Origin: Paragyromitra xinjiangensis
Lineage: Eukaryota > Ascomycota > Pezizomycetes > Pezizales > Discinaceae
Direction: 5' to 3'
Assembly: GCA_038503065.1 (NCBI GenBank)
Contig: JBCAMK010000018.1
Coordinates: forward strand, 806,001 to 870,000
Length of the DNA: 64,000 nucleotides
Shown here: positions 1 to 10,654 of the stretch, one piece after another
How positions within the stretch are numbered: position 1 is the stretch's first letter
Layout: every line of letters begins with the position of its first letter
Notes under the pieces: generated by a model
The model's database searches: none
What the model was told of the DNA's origin: nothing
The model's input: the letters and a program-made list of their open reading frames with translations, nothing else
Translations under genes and position numbers: made by a program

Positions 1-1000
1 TACTGGTCTTGGAACTCGTACGGGCCATGTGTGCATCATGGTAAAGTTTTGCTTCTTGCCCTCAAATTCAACCTCCAAAATCGTGTCTTCCAGGGTGTAG
101 GAACCTTTTTCGGCAATGTGAGTTATCGTACCCCTGGCGCGAGGAGGTAGCATAATTTTGTGGTCATCCAAAAGCGAGTTTTCGTAAACACTACCGTAGA
201 TGTCCCCTCCGGTGATATGGTCACCGACCTTGAGGTTTGCAGGTGTGAAATCCCAAGACCTCCTGACATCAAGCGCAGGAGTAGCGATACCGCGAGGGAT
301 GTAGATACTGTTCGAGATTTCATTGATGGTTTTCAGAGGACGCTGAATCCCATCATAGATGGTCTCCATCAACCCAGGACCAAGCTCTACAGATAGGGGC
401 TTCCCGGTTCGTAAGACTGGGTCTCCAACAGTTACACCAGCTAGAATTCACAGTTAGTAATTGTTCTTATGTGCTAGCTTCTTGTAGCTCCGAAACCTGT
501 TTCTTCGTAGACCTGAATTGTAGCCTTGTCCGCTTCAATTCGAATAACCTCCCCAACCAACGAGTCATGCCCCACTCGAACCTGACGCAGCGTCAGCATG
601 AAAAATCCCGAGAGATATATTCCCTTAATACCCACCAACTCGTACATTGCACATCCTATCATATTTTCCGCAACTACTACAGGCCTATCCACACAGCTCA
701 TCAGTCATAACACTGCGGGGCTACCTCACAACACTCAACCCACGTACCCAGAAACCGAGAAAATGGAACCTGTACCACAAGTTCAGCAAGAAAATTCGGG
801 AGTCGAAGCTCAAGAAGAGTAATGGATAACAAAAAGGAGGTAAGATGAAATCGAACAACAATGACGTCTTACCATAATCACCCTCCTTCGCGTATTCCTC
901 CGCCTTCTGTGCATCTTTTCTCGCGTTTCTAAACTGGAGAGCCAAACAGATTAGCAGGATACAAACAGTGATTATTAGACAGGATATCAAAGATTACCAT
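1..1000 (-). CDS. VMA1: V-type H+-ATPase catalytic subunit A, 5' part (runs off left edge)
   Basis: Catalytic A subunit of the V1 sector, which hydrolyses ATP to acidify vacuoles. Reading the minus strand, exons fit 998-1000 (ATG alone), 873-933, 748-769 (22 nt), 636-684, 497-581 and 440-1, all GT-AG and keeping one frame for 220 codons to the edge. The protein has the family N-terminus ([14 protein letters not shown], then [77 protein letters not shown]). The P-loop and the rest of the catalytic core lie beyond the edge. Without the 22-nt exon the conserved IFSVSG segment would be lost and the frame broken. The one-codon first exon is inferred from frame and splice sites; an upstream start is possible. 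Identity is very secure, the start less so. Confidence 0.93.
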
Positions 1001-3276
1001 CCTGGGGTATATATTCGTGAGTTGAGGAAATTCAGCTGTCAAAATGAAAGATGGTTCTCAAGACCCTGTAGCCTTAGCACCCGTGTAGGATGTTGAGGAG
1101 CACAATGCCCTTGTTATCTTAACCCCTCACACCAAGTGATTCACCTGTTCAGCCTCTCAACCCCACGTTTACCGCCACATGTGCTATACTCACAACACAC
1201 GGTCTCTTTCTACTTTCATCAAACAGTTAATTTTGCAACCCAATTTCCCTCCATAAATATCTGCACTAGACGGTGCCACAGCATCAGCCCATTTGAGCCC
1301 TGACTCCTAACGACTTTTACCGAAAAAGGTACTCGATAAATTATACAGTATAGATATTTTCGTAACTCTAATGGAATTTACCTTTCCCAGATGCCCTTTT
1401 TTTGATATTAGCTTTGTTGGTTTGAGTACTAAGGCCTGGGCTGAGCTACAAAGCCTAACATTTGCGTCATATCCAGATCTTAGCGGACAGACATGTGGCA
1501 CCTGGCTTGGTCTACTCTCAGGGGAGGAATTTAAGATGAAGCGGCATGGCAGAGAACATTCTTCGAAGCATTTGCCGATTCTTCGAGAAGAGAGGACCTC
1601 TGAATTAAGGCAGCCCGCGATTTGGTCCTCCGATCCTACTTTGACCGCTCATGCACTCAAGCAACTTCCCACAGTACCTCCTCTGAAGACCAATGAGGGG
1701 CAGGAAGCCCTCCTCTCATGTGAGTAGAAGTCCATGCATGCATGTTTGCCTCGTCGCAAAGATAAAGGTTGTTACGATGCGGCCACAGAAGAGATGCATT
1801 GACCATGCTTTCTGGGCCGCTCCAACGCTGTGGTACCCACATCCAAGAGTGCGTACAATGGTGGGATGAACTCGTTTTTAGCACAGTAGTGACATGATGT
1901 ATCTATGTTTGGAACCATCCCACGAGGTAACATTGGTCGTATAACCTACCTTCGTTGGGTGTAATGTCCGTCAGTTTGATGGGCACCCTTTGGACGTTGT
2001 TGGAGCCTGGACGAAACGTTTATCTTGTGCGCCTGCTTTCCCGATAGGCATTGGATAGCTTCACCACGGAAAAGGTTTGGCTGCCGGGTCTTTTGGCAGC
2101 TGTGATTGGCCGATATTGAGAGCTCGTGTTTTTTTACCTTTTACCGAAGATTTAGGGGCATTTTGTAGAAGAAGCAGCAGTGGGGCAAGCCAATGACAAT
2201 GCTCCGCCCTGCAGATCCCGCGAGCCTCTAAGCTGCCTCTTTCGAGCGCCAAAACCCAACGAAGCTGTCGTACACTGCGGCGGCAACAATAGCATAAGAA
2301 TTTTCTGCTGCTGGTGATATGCCCACAAAGAAGGCACTTTATTGCAAATTGCAAATCGCACAGGTATTTGTAGAAACGAAAGCATTCATCTCCGTTGCCT
2401 CCGCTCTAACCCTCTTGAGTGACCTTTTTCCGAACCAGCGTGTCTTTCTCCACTCCTCTTCCTTCTACTTTCTTCCCAGCCTCCTTTTCAAGTCTCGCCT
2501 CTCCCCTAACCCCACTACCATCGCGCGGCCTTCCTTGGTATTTGGTGAGCGACCCGCCCAGACAGTTGCCTGTCGCCCTCCTGTGAGCCATCCTTAGCCC
2601 TTTACATCCGGCTTCTCTCCCACTCTCTCACGCTCCCACCTCGCAGCAGCTCCCTTCCCCATCCCGCTACCGTCTGTCTGTTGCTCGTTCGTCTTAGACC
2701 CGCTCTGCATCGTCGTCCCGTGCTTTTGTGCTAAAAAACAAAATAAGAAGAAGAAAAAAAAGAAAAAAGGATACCGAGACGCCAGAGAATCCCTGTCGTC
2801 ACCTTCCACCCTAAGCGCACCCCTTCTTTGCACGGAAAACCCGAGTTGTTCCCCCATCTCCCTCTCCTGCTCCTCCGCTGCTCGCTCTCCCGCCCGCTCG
2901 CCTCAGCCATCTCTCTCTTAACCGATAGTGGAACCTCGTCTGAAATCTTAAAGAAGTTTCCTGAATCTTTTCTTTCTTTCCGGATAGAATTGTGAGAACG
3001 GATCTTGCCTAAACCGAAGCTACGCACGCGAGCGAACGGGCCGAAAGTAAGTTTCTAACCACGGCTGAGGCGCGTGGTTTACCTTACATTCAAGCTCCGT
3101 GCTGATCGAATCCTCCCTGAGTTTTATAGAGCCGCCGTCAATCAATTCCGAAGACAATATCTACCCTACTTAAGCTTTTTATCCTCGGCATCAGCCATCG
3201 AAGTCGAAAACAGGAGAAAATACATCAAAGGAGAATACAGCTTAACGTGTTGCTCCTTTGCTGATTCAGTATAATC
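1001..3276. other. intergenic region between divergent VMA1 and ras genes
   Basis: About 2.3 kb between two divergently transcribed housekeeping genes, so it should contain both promoters and the ras 5' UTR. The stretch 2400-2720 is strongly pyrimidine-rich (CTCC/TTCC runs), and a run of A with interspersed G lies at 2734-2768. Pyrimidine-rich tracts are common upstream of fungal housekeeping genes. The small open frames here, such as 1371-1727, have no recognisable motif and look like chance. Confidence 0.6.
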
Positions 3277-4222
3277 ATGTCACCAGTACGTTATCCTTTC
3301 CATGCTCAACGTTTCCACCTCACATGCGATATTGCGACATCAAGAACATACCGCGTTAAGGCACGTGTTCCAAGATGCTAACAAGCCACTGGTCCTTGAC
3401 AGGCACAGTTTTTACGTGAATACAAGTTGGTTGTTGTCGGTGGCGGTGGTGTGGGAAAGTCATGCCTAACCATTCAACTAATTCAGAGCCACTTTGTTGA
3501 TGAGTATGATCCAACTATTGAAGGTAGGCAAAAACGCTTCTGCTGCCTAGTTCTCGTGGCTTCTTCTTCCCTCAGTCTTTCATGGTACTGGAGCTAATGC
3601 GCCGCAAGACTCCTACCGCAAGCAGTGTGTAATCGACGACGAAGTTGCTCTTCTTGATGTTCTGGATACAGCCGGTCAGGAAGAGTATTCGGCCATGCGT
3701 GAGCAATACATGCGCACAGGAGAAGGGTTTTTACTGGTGTATTCTATCACCAGCAGAACCAGCTTTGAGGAAATCGCTACGTTTCAGCAGCAGATTCTGC
3801 GAGTTAAAGATAAAGATTATTTCCCTGTAATTGTTGTGGGAAACAAATGTGATCTCGACATGGAGCGTGCTGTTAGTCAGCAAGGCATGCCAACCCCGAT
3901 CCAATCATAGCCATGCGATATCATGACATCGTTCTATTAGTTGGCTAACTTAACTTCAGAGGGACGAGATCTTGCTCGCCACTTCTCATGTCGTTTTATC
4001 GAAACCTCGGCCAAGTCTCGAATCAACGTTGACGAAGCTTTTTACAACTTGGTCCGTGAGATACGCCGTTACAACAAAGAACAATCCGGTGGTTCAAACT
4101 CCCCGGGTGGCGGACAGGGTATGAACAACAATGGAGGTGGAGGAATGGGCAGTGGCGGAAACTACAACAGCGAAAAGGATGAGCAGGGTGCAGGATGCTG
4201 TGGAAGTTGTGTCATTTTGTGA
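3277..4222 (+). CDS. ras1: Ras small GTPase (fungal Ras1/RasA type)
   Basis: GTP-binding switch protein that signals from membranes to growth and morphogenesis pathways. Four exons: 3277-3285, 3403-3523, 3609-3884 and 3960-4222, giving 222 aa. Visible motifs: P-loop GGGGVGKS (about residues 16-23), effector region EYDPTIEDS (about 37-45), switch [13 protein letters not shown] (about 63-73), NKCDLD and ETSAKS. A Gly/Asn-rich hypervariable tail ends CCGSCVIL, a CaaX box with terminal Leu (geranylgeranyl-type preference) and upstream Cys residues that could be palmitoylated. The counterparts of human G12 and Q61 are wild type. Intron 1 interrupts right after three codons. Intron 3 starts with GC instead of GT (CAAG|GCATGC); family alignment (DMERAVSQQ then EGRDLARHF) supports this junction. 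Branch-point-like GCTAAC or GCTAAT occurs in all three introns. Confidence 0.96.
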
Positions 4223-5580
4223 TATGGCCCACAGTATGTGTTGTTGGTAAGGTCAAATAATTTTATGGGATTTAGACAGGAAAGCCAGGACTCGGGAATG
4301 CAAATGCAAAACGTCGTGATCTCTTTGTGGGACTTTTTGCGTGGGCATTCTTCTTGACATGGACAGGGATTACAGGAGCAGCCTTGACGAAATCTAGTTT
4401 TCTCCCAAGCAAGCTTTTGAGAGTATGTTTTACTTTTCCTTTCTTTTCCTTTCATTCAATGCTTTATTTCCCTTTACTTCTGGATGACGAGGCGTGAGCA
4501 AGGATATTCTGTGCATCGCGACTAATGCTTTTCCTTTTCTCTATATTCGTTTCACATTTCATTTTTTTGCAATCATTTAACTTTCTACCTGTACGCATTT
4601 CAACCTCCCTTTTTCTTAGCCTGTGTCATTTTTCCTGCGATGGGTGGTATTCGATGGGCTTCGTTTGGGGTTTTGTTTTTATTGCTTTCGATGTTAGTGC
4701 TTTGCATGGTATCGCGGAAGGGGGAAAAATTGAAAGGCGTCGAGTAGATGTGGGACAAATAGGAGGGGAATGAAGATGTGAAAAATAATCCTTCCATCTT
4801 CGACGACATCCATCGCTCGGTAATTTATCATTTTCTTTATAAAGTGTATTGATTCAGTAGTGTCAACGTTTGACTTTTCGGTTTTTTCTTTTTCGTTGTG
4901 TATGTGTTCCAGTGTTTCTCATCAATCTACCCACCCCACTGTCAAGCCACTTTCTTTGCAAGTTAGTCTCATTGTCACTTATCCATGGTCTATGGTATGC
5001 TTTACGTCTTTTTTTTTCTTCCTCTCGGTTTCTCTTTCTTGGTGTTTTATAATTAATAAGTTCTAAGAATATACCTTCTACCAACATAGATATCGTGCAG
5101 ATCGGTATGTGCATTTTCCCCCACTTCAGCGTGAACCTCATGAATGGGTGGCGCCCGCAGCGATAAGGCTTTATCTCTTATAGTGATTCTTTCTCCACGC
5201 CTCATACACCGGTCATGAAACAGCACAACCATATGGCGACTCAATAAAATAGAATCTCACCGTTCCACCTTCACATGCGGAAATTCATTTCCTTCCAGAA
5301 AGATTTAATCTTGGGCACTGAAATTATTCGTCCTGCGGGACATACCCTTGTGGCTAGATGCTAAAAAAAGGGTGTATTACCTTGATGTGTGGTAGGTGAG
5401 TGGCGGAGTTTCGGTGGTCATACAAAATCAACTAATTTCGAGGGAAAACGTCAAAAACGAGTATTGTAGAAATTGGGGTGGAGGATTGCATGAATGATTA
5501 TTGTAGTGAGACTAGTAGTCGCTGTAAAAAACCCCAAGATTATTTTTTACTGCCACTTGAATACCATTTAGAATACTCAT
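4223..5580. other. ras 3' UTR and intergenic DNA
   Basis: No gene seen. The region just after the ras stop is T-rich and contains ATTTTTTTGC- and TTTCTTT-type stretches likely to be 3' UTR. The open frames on both strands here are low-complexity (Phe/Ser or Lys/Arg rich) and look non-coding. Confidence 0.5.
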
Positions 5581-5843
5581 GCCGCCAGATTTATAATGCC
5601 GGATGACTAAACTCTGACTAAGGACGGAACTATCGTAGGAGATATGGGGAAAAGTAGGATCCTGGGGGTATTAGCAACTTTGGTGCACTAGAAACAATGT
5701 ATCTTACTTATTTCAATTTTCTATAGTTCATAGTTGTTGAGGAATCGAACTTTCTGTGGAGTTTCCGCTAGTGCCTAAGACCTGTTCTTGCACTCGATAT
5801 TCATAGTAAGATCTTAGTCATCCGGCATTATAAATCTGGCGAC
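5581..5843. mobile_element. MITE with 30-bp terminal inverted repeats
   Basis: The first 30 bases (5581-5610, starting GCCGCCAGATTTATAATGCC) match the reverse complement of the last 30 (5814-5843) at 29 of 30 positions. The flanks can be read as an AT duplication (5579-5580 and 5844-5845). The 263-bp element has no coding capacity, so it is a non-autonomous DNA transposon. The superfamily cannot be assigned. Confidence 0.8.
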
Positions 5844-5895
5844 ATGGTACCAACAGCCGACAATGCTGCCAAGCCCGTCTAGGCATGTATCAAGG

Positions 5896-6423
5896 TTACG
5901 TCCCAGAGGGACGTGGATAAAACCCGGTACGGAAAAGGAGAGGTCCAGGATTGCTGTCACCTTTAAATTTTCGGCAAAACCCTAATATTTTTGTTACATT
6001 TAGGCTACGGGCTTGTAAGTTCCCAATGATAGATTTTTTTCTACGGCCATTACCGTAGGAAAACCACCAATTTTTACGGTCCTGCCAAAGTAAACCACGA
6101 GCTACTTGGGTAGTAATTAAGGGCTCGAAATATTGGGTTACGCCGCAGCGTAACATTGTACCAGCAAAAAGTAGCAAAACTTCAACACCAGAACTATCTG
6201 TGCAGAAGTAAGAGGTAGCAATTTTAGTCTTGGGAAATTCTCTTGTACTTCTTAGTACCCATACCTCCACTCTATCATTTCGATCAGATCCCGGGTTCCT
6301 GATTACCACTAGAGTGTTATCGGGGAGGATACTACGTATACAGCGGGTCATGTCGCAGAATAATCTGCCAAGTAAATAAATAGGTATGGAAAGGGGAAGA
6401 ACCAGGGGAGCCCCTCGTAGCAT
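5896..6423 (-). CDS. isolated 175-aa open frame, doubtful
   Basis: An open frame beginning with ATG, starting MLRGAPLVLPL and ending RPSGT, just downstream of the 5581-5843 MITE. I recognise no family, and there are no obvious introns or domains. It has several hydrophobic segments but no convincing membrane topology. It could be a decayed transposon fragment or a chance frame. Confidence 0.15.
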   Translation of the reverse strand: MLRGAPLVLPLSIPIYLLGRLFCDMTRCIRSILPDNTLVVIRNPGSDRNDRVEVWVLRSTREFPKTKIATSYFCTDSSGVEVLLLFAGTMLRCGVTQYFEPLITTQVARGLLWQDRKNWWFSYGNGRRKKSIIGNLQARSLNVTKILGFCRKFKGDSNPGPLLFRTGFYPRPSGT

Positions 6424-6973
6424 AATGTATTCTAGTAGAGAACTGACGAGACGGAAAAGGAAGGCCCCTCTACATACAAACCTCTAACCAATAATGATAG
6501 TTATGCCATTAGTATCATAGAACTTCAAGTACCCAAAACAGTCCCGCGCCTTAGGCGTGTTATACACAGAGCTTATGAATAGAAAGAATCTAAAGGAACA
6601 TGTGGGAAATGTGGGAAATAAAAGAGAACGCAAGATCATACCCAGAGGAGACATGCCAGAAAAGCAATATATCTAAATATAAAATACACAGCCGGAATCG
6701 ATTAGAAAGCTTAACTCTTTCTAGCACTGGTAGGATGCACCTCCATACATGTCATCTATTTTGAAAGCTAAGGCTACCCGAAGCTTGTTTACTTAGCCTC
6801 TAGAGTCAAGGAAAGCTGAGGGGATACTACTAATCGACTATGGCGAGGCCTGCTTTCACTAGTGTTGCACTATTGCTGAGGCGCACACTAATGATTTATC
6901 TATCCATCCATCTATCTGAGGCGCACACTATAATTAGATCATACACTATCACTCGTGTTACAATGTAAACACT
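6424..6973. other. AT-rich non-coding stretch with a short direct repeat
   Basis: No gene seen. A 14-bp motif, TGAGGCGCACACTA, occurs at 6878-6891 and again at 6917-6930, separated by a TCTATCCATCCATCTATC microsatellite. Confidence 0.5.
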
Positions 6974-7755
6974 TGTTGGATATTTACTTCCTTCCGTGCT
7001 GCTTCCGGCCTTTCTCTATTCATTTAGCTCTATTCTTTTCTCCACCTACATAGGGCTTCTATAGCATACGTAGGGTTTTCTACTATTCAGGTTTCTTATT
7101 ATTCCTTGCTGATTTGGTCTTCTTTGTCTGTCAATTATTCAGTCGGCTATTCAGTGTATTGAGCTTATTCGGAGACTGCTTTAGGCCTTGAGGCGTTGAT
7201 CGGCGAGGTATATGGTGGAAAGGCTCTGATTGGTTGAATACTTGTATATATACGGAGGCTTTCTGCCTCTTCTTCGTTTCTTTCTTCTCTATCCAATATC
7301 TCAAGCCTTCCACAGGAGCAACGAATATCACCTCAAAATATTGGATATTTACTTCCTTTTATGCCGCATTTAGCTATTCTCTATATTCTCTGTTTGTTTA
7401 GTACTATTGTTTTCTGCACCTACATAGGGCTTCCTATGCCTACGTAGGCTTTTCTACTCAGATTTCTTACTATTCCTTTAGATGTGCTTAGTGAATTCAT
7501 CATCTTACTATTCCTTGCCTATTCTAGCACTCGTTGGTTATGGATTATCTAGACGCTTATTCAGCGTATTCAACGTACCCAGAGGCTGATTTGGGTTTGC
7601 AAGCGCTGGCCAGCGAGCTATATGGTGGAGGTCGCCCAATTGGCTGGCTAGCAGTATATATATAGAAGGGTTTTTTTGCCTTTGCTTCGTTCTTCCCTTC
7701 TGTATCCTTTCTATTAAGCCTTGCATAGCGGTAACGAATATTACTTCTTCTTACT
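6974..7755. repeat. tandem pair of diverged LTR-like repeats (about 370-410 bp each)
   Basis: Two copies in the same orientation. Copy 1 begins near 6974 with TGTTGGATATTTACTTCC and copy 2 near 7340 with TATTGGATATTTACTTCC. Shared blocks include CCTACATAGGGCTTC, a TATATATA stretch followed by a TTTTGCCT/TTCTGCCT block, and an end near ACGAATAT. Both copies carry a related short minus-strand frame (TLNSRLNN versus TLNKRLDN), which only reflects the duplication. The TGTTGGATATT start, internal TATA stretch and size suggest solo LTRs of a copia-like element. That is inference, as no internal retroelement region is present. Confidence 0.55.
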
Positions 7756-8194
7756 TTAAACTAGGTATCAAACATTATTCCAGGGATTAATTGAGCTGAG
7801 TTGTAGAAATAGGAGATAAACTCTGGAGATGTTTGTTGGGATATGAGTAAAAATAGATAAGCATAGGTAGCACTTAAACTCACACCTAACGAGCAGAACC
7901 TCTTTCCGAATGAGAAAATGTTTCTGGAATTGCTTTTATAGTACAGCCATTCGAGCTAGTGTGTTAATTGGTTTTTGGCTCGACAGATATAGGGGTCAAC
8001 CTCCGTTATGGATGTACGGCCCTAAGAACGCTACAAGTATATCTACTCCACGGAACATCAAGGGGCCTCGATATCGGGACTCTGGGCTACTAGCCAAAAA
8101 ATACAGTCTGTTCGGTTCGGTACAAAGCAACAAACCCCCACTTATCAAATTACATCTCGCTATGGCCAAGAAAATTAATAAATTGAAATAGGGG

Positions 8195-8445
8195 GACTCC
8201 ATATGATTACAGCAAGGTGCCATAAACCGTTCAACAATGAACTATGAAAATATTTATTACTTAATAAAAAAGAAAGCACCATTTTTCGCCTTTATTGTTT
8301 GGAGTAGTAACAGTACATCCTTTATTGTATGAGTATGATTTATATTTCGTTGTGGGAGCCATGGTGGATTTAAGGGTGTGCTGATAGCTTGTTGCGTCGT
8401 GGCGCCTCAAAAACCGCAAGAACTTGTTGACCCAACTGTGCCCAA
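8195..8445. repeat. degenerate copy of the dispersed repeat also found at 22386-22669
   Basis: Shared blocks with 22440-22669 include a run close to AATAAAAAAGAAAGCA, CGCCTTTATTGTTT (versus CGCCATTATTGTTT), CAGTACATCCTTTATT and AAAAACCGCAAGAACTTGTT followed by CAACTGT. Most differences are transitions. The left inverted repeat is poorly preserved here. Confidence 0.6.
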
Positions 8446-9301
8446 CCCCTGATTTTACGAGCTTTTTTTACAATACACTCACCAAACAAATAAAACATTG
8501 ATTTGGGAATAACAATTGCCCAGAATGTGATATAATGCGGGGCTAAAACTTCACATTTCGTAATATCATGAAAAAAAACAACCGTGAATCATCAACGAGG
8601 GGATATAGCGCGGAATCAGACCTGAAAATAGGAAACAGAAAAGAATGAACATGAAAATATGTTAAGGTAACTCGATATAACAAAGAATAGCCGATCTTGT
8701 TCAAAGGAAGAAAAGGGGAAAAAATATTTTGGATCATCAGGAACTCCCTAATCATTAACCAAAGGAATAGGTTTCCCGGTGCCGAAGGAAAGGACATGTA
8801 ATCAATGAGTACGGACTTGGGCCATAAGAGAATCAAGAATCGAACATGAAGAAAATGGATCAAAAGGACAAAAAGATGACAACGGCTAGAACACATGCAT
8901 ATCACGACGCTGAAGTAAAATGAGAAGAGCAATGGAGCAAATAAACTGCTCGATGGGAAACAAGAACTCCAAACGCTCTTTTTGAATGTCTTACTATGCT
9001 GATAGCGCCATTCGGTGTAATCGTAATCGTTCATCATGAGCCTTCAAACACCTAGGCGGTGTCGACATACATTGCCGTTCAACAACCGACGTTTGTTCAT
9101 CAATTAGTACGGAACTACCTCATCCCCACCCGAGGAAGTCCTAAGAGTTTTGTGAATCAAATCGTCCATAACATAGCTAGTCGCAAAACCAAAAAAAGAA
9201 GAAAACTCGTAAGAAACTAAACATCTCCAGTGAAACAGAAACGAAAGAGGCAACTAAAAGGTACAGTCCTTAAAAAAGAGCTGATGTATCTGCTTCCTGA
9301 A
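8446..9301. other. probable 3' flank of the minus-strand Cys-module gene
   Basis: A minus-strand open frame (8543-9037, 164 codons) is rich in Phe, Leu and Ser and contains no family signature. It lies directly downstream of the gene at 9302-10654, so 3' UTR is the simpler reading. No other feature seen. Confidence 0.4.
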
Positions 9302-10654
9302 CTAGGCCGAGAGAGATGTCTGCTTCAGGCGTTGCTCGAGCCGCTCAAGATCCTCTGCAGTAGGCTTGTATGGATGCTTCTTCGGACTGTATTTTAGGCG
9401 TCAGTTATATGTACTCGGAATATCACGACGGATGTTGGATAGTTGACTTACGGATCACGAATTCCAGTTTCGGTCTTTTTACTTCCACATCCTTCACAAA
9501 CGGTCGCCTGGGATTCGAACGATGAACTGCACTTTCTACAAGTCCAATGTACGCGGCGACGTGGTTTCTTATAAATTCGCTTCGGGCGACCAGGAATAGG
9601 CTCATCTCTGTCGCTATCACTGGGGTCAAGTCCGTCGTAGTATCCAGGTGGCTTGTTCTTTTTGAATCTATATGAAATGAAAAGTTAGCGCAGCAAATTC
9701 AACGACAGGGGATCAAAAAGTACTAACGGCTCGCGGGGGCAGGTTTTGCAACGATGATGGTTGCACTTCCTACAAATCTTCTCGCTAGCGAAATCGGTCG
9801 AACATCTATGACATTTCCGGTGGACCCTTTGGCGAGGAGCCTTTCGAACCAAATCTTGTCCTCCAGTGCGACTTGGAAGTGTAAGGCTGGAAATGTAATC
9901 CTTCTTCTTCTTGCGGGTGATCTTCTCTCCAATTTTTTCCTTGCCTTTACCCTTATCCTTGGATTTCTTGATACTGAAGTTCCGCGATATCAGCAAAAAA
10001 AAAAAAAAAGCAACAAAAGGCCTCTCTGGAACTTGATGGTAGAAGCAAGAGTGTAGAATCAATGCATAGTGGTGAGACTCACGGATTCCTAGGACATTTC
10101 GTGCATCTTCTATGCCCACATGAGCAGACTTTATCAGCACCAGTGTACGTGGTGCCACACTTATGACAACTGCGGTGAACCCTCATCCGAATATCTTTTT
10201 GGACTCTCTCTCCTTGGGGAACGTTTGATAATGGCCAATCGACGGTGGAAATATCAAGGTTATGTTTCTTGAATAATTCCTGAGCGCGTTCCGCCGCGGA
10301 CATACGAGGAGGCTCAGGAACCGGGAATTTTGGTGGATGGTAAGTTCTCGGCTTTGGTTTAGATTCAATTTTCGGCTCGGTGGTGACAGCAGCGCCCCTG
10401 TTTAGTGTTAGACCCCGCGCGTCAGACAGATTTCATGATTCCATCGAGCATCAAGAAAAAAATACGCACCCAATTGGGGTAGACGCGGTGGCCGGGATGG
10501 TGGGAACTGGAGGAGAAGTAGGCTCCTGAACAGGCGTTTCTTTCGAAGAGGACCCTGGCTTAACGTTTTTGTTGAGACTCATGACCCTCTTGATGGAAGC
10601 GGTGAACCGCTTCCGAATGGATTTCTCATCACCAACGGAACTGCTGCCCGCCAT
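9302..10654 (-). CDS. unrecognised fungal protein with three Cys-rich zinc-ribbon-like modules
   Basis: Five exons (10470-10654, 10083-10397, 9728-9973, 9452-9667, 9302-9386) join in frame to 348 aa. The N-terminus MAGSSSVGDEKSIRKRF leads into a Pro/Thr-rich linker. Three related modules follow, one per internal exon: CHKC...CSCGHRRCTKC, CHRC...CRKCNHHRCKTC and a weaker CRKC...CEGCGSKK. Each is preceded by a basic R-V-H-(R/W) segment. The pattern C-x2-C, C-x2-C (or C-x-C) and C-x2-C is typical of zinc ribbons, so a metal-binding, perhaps nucleic-acid- or protein-binding, role is inferred. All four introns are phase 2, and the last three split a proline codon (CC|N), which points to exon duplication. 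The C-terminus is a charged helix (EDLERLEQRL). I cannot name the family. The gene model is secure because every splice has GT-AG and frame agreement. Confidence 0.82.

Noticed and set aside
1371..1727. 118-codon plus-strand open frame upstream of ras
   Set aside because: No motif, no neighbouring exons, and it lies in the shared promoter region.
8543..9037. 164-codon minus-strand open frame
   Set aside because: Low-complexity Phe/Leu/Ser composition directly downstream of a gene; likely 3' UTR.
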